From Oscillibacter sp. (lineage in GTDB: Bacteria; Bacillota; Clostridia; Oscillospirales; Oscillospiraceae), in assembly GCA_017447005.1 (NCBI GenBank), contig JAFSOM010000198.1, forward strand, positions 1 through 11,318: a DNA stretch of 11,318 nucleotides. The letters run 5' to 3'. Positions 5,721 to 11,318 of the stretch are shown in pieces. The notes under the pieces were generated by a model. It saw nothing but the letters and a program-made list of their open reading frames with translations, was not told where the DNA came from and ran no database searches. A program made the translations under genes and the position numbers. The first letter of the stretch is position 1. The number at the start of each line of letters is the position of its first letter.

Positions 5721-6395
5721 ATGTCAGTCTCTCTCGAAGTGTGGGGCGATTACGCCCTGTTCGCTCGACCGGAAATGAAGACGGAACGGGTATCGTATGA
5801 TGTCATGACCCCGTCGGCGGCGCGTGGCGTTCTGGACGCTATCCTGTGGCACCCGGGGATGAAGTGGCGCGTTAAGCGGATTCAAGTCTGCTCCCCTATC
5901 CGCTTTACGAACATCCGGCGCAACGAAGTAAGCCAAACGATTTCATCGCGGAATGTCCGGGCGGCTATGGGCAAAGGCCCGCAGGCGTTGGACGGGCTGT
6001 ATCTGGCGACTTCCGACTGTATCCAGCAACGGGCCGCTATGATTCTCCGGGATGTGCATTACGTTATTGACGCCCGCTTTGAGCTGACGGACAAGGCCGC
6101 GCCAAACGACAACAAGGTAAAATTCCGGGAAATGGCGCGGAAACGGATTGCCAAGGGGCAATTTTATCACGCGCCTTACTTTGGCGCAAGGGAATTTCCC
6201 GTGCGACGGTTTCAGGAATGCGCGGAGCGTCCCCCCTGTCCGGACGAGTTGAAGGGCGAAAAGGATTTGGGATGGATGTTGCTGGACATGGATTTCTCGA
6301 ACCCGCAGGACATTCAGCCGCGATTCTTCCGAGCTATCATGCGCGACGGCGTGATTGACGTGCCTGACCTTGAAAGCGAGGCGGTAAAAGGATGA
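5721..6395 (+). CDS. cas5c: Cas5c (Cas5d), crRNA-processing subunit of type I-C Cascade
   Basis: 224 residues, the usual size. In type I-C, which lacks Cas6, Cas5c is the endoribonuclease that cuts each repeat at the 3' base of its stem; it then stays on the 11-nt 5' tag of the crRNA and caps the Cas7 backbone. The N-terminal ferredoxin-like fold begins at SLEVWGDYALFARPEMK, followed by the conserved TPSAARGVLDAILWHP (30-45), QQRAAMILRDVHYVIDARF (102-120) and the basic KRIAKGQFYHAPYFGAREF block (141-159). Lys146 and His150 in this block are plausible candidates for the Lys/His of the Cas5d active site. It overlaps cas8c by ATGA, so translation is coupled. Confidence 0.95.
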   Translation: MSVSLEVWGDYALFARPEMKTERVSYDVMTPSAARGVLDAILWHPGMKWRVKRIQVCSPIRFTNIRRNEVSQTISSRNVRAAMGKGPQALDGLYLATSDCIQQRAAMILRDVHYVIDARFELTDKAAPNDNKVKFREMARKRIAKGQFYHAPYFGAREFPVRRFQECAERPPCPDELKGEKDLGWMLLDMDFSNPQDIQPRFFRAIMRDGVIDVPDLESEAVKG

Positions 6396-8113
6396 TTCTG
6401 CAAGCCCTGAATCGGTGTTATGAAGATTTGGCGCAGGATGGAAAAATCGCCCGTCCCGGCTGGGCCAAAGCGAAAATCAGTTACGCCCTGTGTATCAACG
6501 ACAACGGGGAACTGGAACAGGTCGTTCCGTTGCTGACGGATAGCGGGAAAAAGAAGCCGTCGCCCCGGGAGTTTGATTTGCCCGCCCCGGTGAAGCGTAC
6601 CGTAGGGATTGCGGCCAATTTTCTATGGGACAATTCCGCCTATCTGCTGGGCGTGGACAATAAGGGAAAGCCGGAACGAAGCGCGGACTGTTTCAAAGCG
6701 TGCGGACGTTTCCATCATCAACTGCTTGACGGCGTGGAGTCTCCCGACGCGAAGGCGCTGTTGCGGTTCTTTGACGCATGGATTCCCGCGAATGCGTCCG
6801 AAAATCCCGCCTTGCAAGGGGAATTTGAATCCGTTATCACGGGCGCAAACCTGATTTTCCGCGTAAACGGCGCGTTTCCCCACGAGGATAAGGCAATCCA
6901 AGAGGCGTGGCAAAATTATTACGCTCTGGAAGAGGGCGAAAAACGCCAGTGTCTGATTACCGGGCGGGAAGATGTCATTGCCGCCGTTCACCCTTCCATT
7001 AAAGGCGTACAGGGAGCGCAGTCCAGCGGCGCGGCTTTGGTATCTTTCAACGCCCCCGCCTTTTGCTCTTACGGCAAAGAGCAGAATTTCAACGCGCCTG
7101 TGGGAAAGTCCGCCGCGTTCGCCTATACCGCCGCGCTAAACTATTTAATCGCGGACAGGGAACATGTGCAAAGAATCGGCGACGCGACGGTTGTCTGCTG
7201 GGCGGAAGGCGCGGAATCGCAGTATCCGGAATTTTTCATGGCGGAAATGTTCGGCGGGCCGCCGCCGGAAGGATTCACGGATAACGACTTGTATTCCGCT
7301 GTGAAACGCCTCGCGGACGGTTTGCGCTGTGAGGAATTGAATCTTGACCCCAACCGCTCGTTTTATATTCTTGGCGTTTCTCCCAACGCGGCGCGGCTTT
7401 CCGTGCGCTTCTTCTATCGGGATACGTTCGGGCGGATTATGCGGAACGTCAACGAACATCATCAGCGCATGGAGATTGTGCGCCCGTCCTTTGACAAGTT
7501 CGAGACAATCCCCCTGTGGAAGATGTTGCAGGAAACCGTGAATATGAACGCAAGGGACAAGTCCCCAAGTCCCGTTATGGCGGGCGCGACGGCGCGGGCG
7601 ATTTTCAGCGGGACGCCTTATCCGGCGGCTCTGCTGGAAAATACGATGTTGCGCATTCACGCGGAGCGGGAGATTACACGCGGACGCGCCGCGATTCTCA
7701 AGGCGTATTATTTGCGCAATCCCAACGAGGGTTGCCCGGAGGAGGTTTTAACCGTGGCGTTGAACGAAGAGAGCAAAAACGAGGCGTATGCTTTGGGGCG
7801 GCTGTTTTCTCTCTATGAGGCGGTGCAGTTGGCGGCGAACCCCGGCATTAAGGCGACGATTAAGGATAAATACTTTAACGCGGCGTCCACAACGCCGGGA
7901 GCGGTATTTCCCACGCTGGACAGTCTGTGCCAGAAGCATTTGAGAAAGCTGGAAGCCGGGCAGAGAATCTGGTACGAAAAGCAAATTCTCCGGGTAGCGG
8001 ATATTCTGGGCGAAGCGTACCCTATCCGCCTTGACTTGCCCCGACAGGGAGCGTTTGACTTGGGATACTACCACCAGACACAGGCGCGTTACGCGAAAAA
8101 GGAGGAATCGTGA
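6392..8113 (+). CDS. cas8c: Cas8c (Csd1), large subunit of type I-C Cascade
   Basis: 573 residues. Cas8c recognises the PAM (TTC in type I-C) and helps open the R-loop. The Csd1 signature is clear: CLITGREDVIAAVHPSIKGV near residues 187-206, followed by SSGAALVSFNAPAFCSYGKE and NAPVGKSAAFAYTAALNYL. The N-terminus starts ILQALNRCYEDLAQ, as in the family. Its ATG overlaps the cas5c stop (ATGA) behind AAAAGG. The last 119 codons are very probably translated a second time as Cas11c from an internal site. The stop is 3 bases before the cas7 ATG. Confidence 0.95.
   Translation: MILQALNRCYEDLAQDGKIARPGWAKAKISYALCINDNGELEQVVPLLTDSGKKKPSPREFDLPAPVKRTVGIAANFLWDNSAYLLGVDNKGKPERSADCFKACGRFHHQLLDGVESPDAKALLRFFDAWIPANASENPALQGEFESVITGANLIFRVNGAFPHEDKAIQEAWQNYYALEEGEKRQCLITGREDVIAAVHPSIKGVQGAQSSGAALVSFNAPAFCSYGKEQNFNAPVGKSAAFAYTAALNYLIADREHVQRIGDATVVCWAEGAESQYPEFFMAEMFGGPPPEGFTDNDLYSAVKRLADGLRCEELNLDPNRSFYILGVSPNAARLSVRFFYRDTFGRIMRNVNEHHQRMEIVRPSFDKFETIPLWKMLQETVNMNARDKSPSPVMAGATARAIFSGTPYPAALLENTMLRIHAEREITRGRAAILKAYYLRNPNEGCPEEVLTVALNEESKNEAYALGRLFSLYEAVQLAANPGIKATIKDKYFNAASTTPGAVFPTLDSLCQKHLRKLEAGQRIWYEKQILRVADILGEAYPIRLDLPRQGAFDLGYYHQTQARYAKKEES
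7754..8113 (+). CDS. cas11c: Cas11c small subunit from an internal start inside cas8c
   Basis: GGAGGAGG (7738-7745), the strongest ribosome site in the window, lies 8 bases before an in-frame GTG at 7754, codon 455 of cas8c. The product would be 119 residues, starting (M)ALNEESKNEAYALGRL and largely helical. Type I-C systems are known to make the small subunit Cas11c, about 120 residues, by independent translation of the cas8c 3' end; two copies line the belly of Cascade and bind the displaced strand. The start codon and spacing are seen directly; translation is inferred. Confidence 0.85.
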   Translation: MALNEESKNEAYALGRLFSLYEAVQLAANPGIKATIKDKYFNAASTTPGAVFPTLDSLCQKHLRKLEAGQRIWYEKQILRVADILGEAYPIRLDLPRQGAFDLGYYHQTQARYAKKEES

Positions 8114-8115
8114 CT

Positions 8116-9033
8116 ATGGAAGCCATTCAAAACCGCTATGATTTCGTCGTCCTGTTCGACGTGGAGAACGGCAACCCCAACGGCGACCCGGACGCGGGTA
8201 ATATGCCCCGCGTGGACCCGGAGACCGGTTACGGCCTTGTGACGGACGTTTGTCTCAAGCGCAAAATCCGCAACTATGTGGATACGGTGAAGGATAACAC
8301 GGACGGATACCGGATTTACATCAAAGACGGCGTGCCCCTGAACCGTAGCGACAACGAGGGTTTCGCCGCTGTCGGAATCGACGGGGCGGCGGAGATGAAG
8401 AATGAGGACTTGAAAAAGAAAGTCAAGGCCAAGAAAGACGCCGGAACGGACGTTGACGCGGAAGTCCGGGACTATCTGTGCAAAAATTTCTTTGATATTC
8501 GCACGTTTGGCGCGGTCATTACCACGGCGGTCAAAGGCGCGTTGAATTGCGGACAGGTTCGGGGGCCGGTACAGTTGTGTTTCGCCCGGAGCGTTGACCC
8601 GATTCTCCCGCAGGAAGTCACCATTACCCGCGTCGCCATTACGACGGAAGCCGACGCGGAAAATAAGGGGACGGAAATGGGGCGGAAATATATTGTCCCC
8701 TACGGCCTCTATCGCTGTGAGGGTTTCGTATCCGCCAATCTCGCCCGCAAGACCACGGGATTTTCCGACGAGGACTTGTCTTTGCTCTGGGACGCTATTC
8801 TGAATATGTTTGAGCATGACCATTCGGCGGCGCGGGGCAAAATGGCGGTTCGGGAACTGATTGTCTTCAAGCACGAATCCGAACTGGGCCGCGCTCCGGC
8901 GTGGAAACTCTTTGACCGGGTACAGGTTCGTAAGAAAGAGGGCGTGACCGCTCCGAGAGCCTATACGGATTATATCGTCTCCGTGGATACGGAAAATCTG
9001 CCGAACGGCGTCACCTGTGAGCGGAAGGCGTAA
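8116..9033 (+). CDS. cas7: Cas7 (Csd2), backbone subunit of type I-C Cascade
   Basis: 305 residues with the Cas7/Csd2 opening YDFVVLFDVENGNPNGDPDAG (residues 8-28) and LVTDVCLKRKIRNYV (41-55). Cas7 polymerises along the crRNA spacer; each subunit's thumb flips out every sixth base of the guide-target duplex. The ATG at 8116 is 9 bases after GGAGGA (8101-8106); the in-frame GTG at 8110 is only 3 bases from that site and is a poor start. It follows cas8c by 2 bases and precedes cas4 by 6, so it is in one operon. Confidence 0.95.
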   Translation: MEAIQNRYDFVVLFDVENGNPNGDPDAGNMPRVDPETGYGLVTDVCLKRKIRNYVDTVKDNTDGYRIYIKDGVPLNRSDNEGFAAVGIDGAAEMKNEDLKKKVKAKKDAGTDVDAEVRDYLCKNFFDIRTFGAVITTAVKGALNCGQVRGPVQLCFARSVDPILPQEVTITRVAITTEADAENKGTEMGRKYIVPYGLYRCEGFVSANLARKTTGFSDEDLSLLWDAILNMFEHDHSAARGKMAVRELIVFKHESELGRAPAWKLFDRVQVRKKEGVTAPRAYTDYIVSVDTENLPNGVTCERKA

Positions 9034-9039
9034 AGGGCG

Positions 9040-9702
9040 ATGGAGTACGACGAGTCGGACTTTCTCCAACTGTCCGGAATCCAGCATTTCGCCTTTTGCC
9101 GCCGCCAGTGGGCGTTGATTCATGTGGAAAAACAGTGGGAAGAAAATCTCCGCACGACGGAAGGCGCGATTCTGCACGAACGCGCTCATGACAATACTCT
9201 CCGGGAGACGCGGGGAGACACCGTTACAGTACGGGGCGTGAATATCCGTTCCGTGACGCTGGGCGTCTCCGGACAGTGCGACGTGGTGGAGTACCGCCGT
9301 AGCGCCAAGGGCGTCCCCGTTGCGGGACTGGACGGACTATGGCTGCCCTATCCGGTGGAGTACAAGCGCGGAGAGCCGAAGGCGAATAACGCCGACAGAC
9401 TGCAACTGTGCGGACAGGCGATGTGCCTAGAGGAAATGCTGTGCTGTGAGATTGCGCAAGGGGCGCTGTTTTATGGCGAAACCCGCCGCCGGGAGATTGT
9501 CGATTTTACGGACGCGCTCCGAAAGGAAGTACGGGACGATTTGGCGGAAATGCGCAGGCTTTATGAAAAAGGCTGGACGCCTAAAGTCAAGCCTACTAAA
9601 GCCTGTAACGCCTGTTCGCTAAAGCCGCTATGCCTTCCAAGGCTGATGAAAACCCGTTCCGTCTCCGCGTATCTGTCCGCCGCCATGGAGGAATCCACAT
9701 GA
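9040..9702 (+). CDS. cas4: Cas4 Fe-S exonuclease, type I-C adaptation
   Basis: 220 residues. In type I-C, Cas4 joins Cas1-Cas2, recognises the PAM in prespacers and trims their 3' ends before integration. RecB-nuclease residues are visible: His46 in AILHERAH, Asp81 in GQCDVVEY, the E-x-K pair Glu107/Lys109 in YPVEYKRG, and Gln122 in LQLCGQAMCLEE. Four cysteines frame the domain as for a [4Fe-4S] cluster: Cys20 in FCRRQW, and Cys189, Cys192 and Cys198 in ACNACSLKPLC. The stop overlaps the cas1 ATG (ATGA). Confidence 0.95.
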   Translation: MEYDESDFLQLSGIQHFAFCRRQWALIHVEKQWEENLRTTEGAILHERAHDNTLRETRGDTVTVRGVNIRSVTLGVSGQCDVVEYRRSAKGVPVAGLDGLWLPYPVEYKRGEPKANNADRLQLCGQAMCLEEMLCCEIAQGALFYGETRRREIVDFTDALRKEVRDDLAEMRRLYEKGWTPKVKPTKACNACSLKPLCLPRLMKTRSVSAYLSAAMEEST

Positions 9703-10730
9703 GAAAACTGCTGAACACCCTCTTTATCTCGTCCGAGGACATCTATCTGACTTTGGACGGCGAAAACGTCGTGGCGAACCGGGACAAAACGCAAGTCGGC
9801 CGTTTCCCCCTGCATACGCTCAAAGGCATTGTCACGTTTTCCTATGCGGGCGCGTCCCCCGCGCTTATGGGCAAATGCGCGGATATGGACATCGACTTGG
9901 TTTTCTGTACGCAACGGGGCCGCTTCCTTGCGAGAACCGCCGGAATCGCGCACGGAAACGTTCTGCTCCGGCGGGAACAGTACCGGATTGCGGACGATTC
10001 GCAACGCAGTTTGCGGTTTGCGCGGCATATGATTTTCGGGAAGCTCTACAACGGGCGCTGGGGCTTGGAACGCACCTTACGAGACCACAAACTCCGTATA
10101 GGGGAGGACGCCTTCCGCGCTTCCATTGACACGCTGAAAGGACTGCTCCCGCAAGTCATGGACGCGGAATCCGGCGATATGTTGCGCGGTCTGGAAGGCG
10201 CGGGCGCGAAAGCCTACTTTGACGCCTTCGACGACAGGATTCTACGGAATAAGGACGCCTTTTTCTTCCATGGCAGAAACCGCCGTCCGCCGCTGGATAA
10301 CGTCAACGCTATGCTCTCCTTCGCCTACAGTCTGCTTGCCAGCGACTGCGCCTCCGCGCTGGAAAGCGTCGGTTTGGACGCTTACGTAGGCTTCTTTCAC
10401 CGCGACCGTCCGGGACGCGTCTCCCTTGCGCTTGACCTGATGGAAGAGTTGCGCCCCTGCGTCGCCGACCGCTTCGTGCTGACGCTTATCAATAACCGCC
10501 AGCTCTCCGCCGCCGATTTCGCGGCGGAGGAAAGCGGCGCGGTTCGTATGACGGACAACGGGCGGAGCGCGTTCCTGAAAGCGTGGCAGGAACGGAAAAA
10601 AGAAGTCGTGACGCACCCGTACTTGCAGGAGAAACTCCCGTGGGGTCTAGTTCCTTATATGCAGGCGCTTTTGCTGGCCCGTTGTATCCGGGGCGACCTC
10701 GACGCTTATCCGCCTTTCCTGTGGAAGTGA
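9699..10730 (+). CDS. cas1: Cas1 integrase, type I-C
   Basis: 343 residues, the usual I-C length. With Cas2 it forms the integrase that inserts spacers at the leader-proximal repeat. The metal-binding triad is present: Glu166 in RGLEGAGAKAYF, His234 in GFFHRDRPGR and Asp246 in SLALDLMEELRP. The N-terminal beta domain starts KLLNTLFISSEDIYLTLDGENV. The start at 9699 overlaps the cas4 stop and follows GGAGGA by 7 bases; an in-frame start at 9630 would lie inside cas4 and add sequence foreign to Cas1. Confidence 0.95.
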   Translation: MRKLLNTLFISSEDIYLTLDGENVVANRDKTQVGRFPLHTLKGIVTFSYAGASPALMGKCADMDIDLVFCTQRGRFLARTAGIAHGNVLLRREQYRIADDSQRSLRFARHMIFGKLYNGRWGLERTLRDHKLRIGEDAFRASIDTLKGLLPQVMDAESGDMLRGLEGAGAKAYFDAFDDRILRNKDAFFFHGRNRRPPLDNVNAMLSFAYSLLASDCASALESVGLDAYVGFFHRDRPGRVSLALDLMEELRPCVADRFVLTLINNRQLSAADFAAEESGAVRMTDNGRSAFLKAWQERKKEVVTHPYLQEKLPWGLVPYMQALLLARCIRGDLDAYPPFLWK

Positions 10731-10740
10731 GGGCGCGGCT

Positions 10741-10800
10741 ATGACGCTTCCGATTACTCAACGGTTCATTCGCTGTCAGCGCCGGACGCGGCGGAAATGA
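10741..10800 (+). CDS. Possible 19-residue basic micro-ORF between cas1 and cas2
   Basis: The 80-base cas1-cas2 gap is long for this compact operon and holds ATG...TGA encoding MTLPITQRFIRCQRRTRRK, with eight Arg/Lys residues. The stop TGA sits directly beside the ribosome site of cas2 (GAGGGA), so its translation could couple to cas2. The upstream ribosome site is weak. It may be a chance frame or a remnant; no function is claimed. Confidence 0.25.
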   Translation: MTLPITQRFIRCQRRTRRK

Positions 10801-10810
10801 GGGAACGGTC

Positions 10811-11101
10811 ATGATGGTTTTGATTACCTACGATGTCAGTACGGAAACGGCGGCGGGACGTAAACGCCTCCGGCAGATTGCCAAACAATGCGTCAATTAC
10901 GGACAGCGCGTGCAAAATTCCGTCTTTGAATGCGTACTGGACGCCGCGCAGTGCAAACGGCTTCAGCATAAATTGCTGGGCATTATGGACGAAAACGAGG
11001 ACAGTCTGCGCTTCTACTACCTCGGCAACCAGTACCAGACGAAAATCGAACACTTCGGCGCGAAAGCGACGTATGAGGCGGAAGGATTCCTGTCCGTTTA
11101 G
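10811..11101 (+). CDS. cas2: Cas2, type I-C adaptation
   Basis: 96 residues with the Cas2 ferredoxin-like opening MMVLITYDVS, where Asp8 is the conserved metal-site residue, then RLRQIAKQCVNYGQRVQNSVFEC and a C-terminal strand (DSLRFYYLGNQYQTKIEHFG). It is the central dimer of the Cas1-Cas2 integrase and acts mainly as scaffold and ruler. GAGGGA about 6 bases upstream supports the ATG at 10811, or the adjacent in-frame ATG at 10814. It is the last gene before the array leader. Confidence 0.95.
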   Translation: MMVLITYDVSTETAAGRKRLRQIAKQCVNYGQRVQNSVFECVLDAAQCKRLQHKLLGIMDENEDSLRFYYLGNQYQTKIEHFGAKATYEAEGFLSV

Positions 11102-11111
11102 GCTACGAAGC

Positions 11112-11154
11112 GTGCGAACGTGAAGCGCTCATAAATTCCCTGACAGGTTCGCAC
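11112..11154 (+). terminator. Weak terminator-like hairpin after cas2
   Basis: GTGCGAAC (11112-11119) pairs perfectly with GTTCGCAC (11147-11154) across a 27-nt loop, and flanking GAAG/CTTC can extend it. It is followed by TTCTTCCCTT rather than a clean T tract. It lies 10 bases after the cas2 stop and just before the array promoter, so it probably separates operon and array transcription imperfectly. Confidence 0.4.
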
Positions 11155-11162
11155 TTCTTCCC

Positions 11163-11191
11163 TTGACACAAAAAGCCAGTTATGGTAAACT
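11163..11191 (+). promoter_or_regulatory. CRISPR array promoter in the leader
   Basis: Consensus TTGACA (11163-11168), a 17-bp spacer and TAAACT (11186-11191), preceded by TGG, which resembles an extended -10. The predicted start near 11198 gives about 85 nt of transcribed leader before the first repeat. The rest of the leader (to 11282) has no gene and includes an A/T-rich stretch AGTTTTTTTGTG near 11261-11272. Confidence 0.8.
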
Positions 11192-11282
11192 ACGTTTGCT
11201 TTGGAAGCGGAAACATCCTTCACTGATGTTGAAACTGTACAAAGAGCGGATGTGCGCAAGAGTTTTTTTGTGCATGTTTGCT

Positions 11283-11318
11283 GTCCCGCCCCTCACGGGG
11301 CGGGTGGGTTGAAATTAG
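11283..11318 (+). CRISPR. First CRISPR repeat of the type I-C array (truncated by window end)
   Basis: The 33-nt unit at 11283-11315 consists of GT, a perfect 8-bp stem CCCGCCCC/GGGGCGGG with loop TCAC, and the tag TGGGTTGAAAT. This is the type I-C plan of a strong central palindrome and a TTGAAA-type 3' end. Three bases of the first spacer (TAG) remain before the window ends. With one repeat visible, the exact repeat boundary and array length cannot be read, but its position after cas2 and a leader promoter makes the call firm. Confidence 0.9.

Noticed and set aside
8089..9189. Long open frame (366 codons) on the minus strand opposite cas7.
   Set aside because: It is a shadow of the codon bias of cas7 and early cas4, with no recognisable domain and no ribosome site.
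11212..11235. Leader hairpin AACATC/GATGTT followed by GAAAC, resembling another repeat mimic.
   Set aside because: Only GTTGAAA is shared with the repeat, the GTGGG part of the tag is missing, and the following bases have no TTC-flanked match that I could find.

Overview
The window holds a complete type I-C CRISPR-Cas locus with unrelated chromosomal genes on its left. Base composition is moderately GC-rich. Shine-Dalgarno sites are strong (AGGAGG, GGAGGAGG) and promoters are of the TTGACA/TATAAT type, which suggests a GC-rich Bacillota-like bacterium. The sequence alone does not fix the genus.

Layout. (1) 1-2009: the C-terminal end of a Cof-type HAD phosphatase, a 75-residue charged coiled-coil protein, and a GH32 sucrose/fructan hydrolase. 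(2) 2010-2840, minus strand: a protein of unknown name with a RecB/Cas4-like PD-(D/E)XK nuclease signature, convergent with GH32 across a shared hairpin and divergent from the cas genes. (3) 2841-3258: a gene-free interval with two strong hairpins in the leader of the minus-strand gene, a promoter for cas3, and three hairpins in the cas3 leader. (4) 3259-5472: cas3. (5) 5473-5720: a short gap that carries an RNA gene. (6) 5721-11101: cas5c, cas8c (with an internally translated cas11c), cas7, cas4, cas1 and cas2, behind their own strong promoter. (7) 11102-11318: CRISPR leader with promoter, and the first repeat, which the window edge cuts off from the rest of the array.

The most interesting element is in the cas3-cas5c gap. 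On the minus strand, a perfect -10 box is followed by a shortened CRISPR repeat. It has a 5-bp stem where the array repeat has 8 bp, the same GT start, a 4-nt loop, and an 11-nt 3' tag identical at 10 positions. Next come a 20-nt spacer-like stretch and a terminator hairpin. The spacer-like stretch matches a site 8 bp upstream of the cas5c promoter's -35 box. That site has the type I-C PAM TTC, and the only mismatches are at positions 6, 12 and 18, the positions where Cascade flips the guide base out. This has the architecture of a CreR/CreA-type cas-regulating guide RNA. I infer that it directs Cascade (Cas5c, Cas7, Cas8c, Cas11c) to repress the operon encoding that same complex, with array crRNAs competing for the complex. 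cas3 has a separate promoter and would escape this control.

In the standard pathway, Cas5c processes array transcripts, Cas7/Cas5c/Cas8c/Cas11c form the surveillance complex, Cas3 degrades the target, and Cas4-Cas1-Cas2 acquire spacers.
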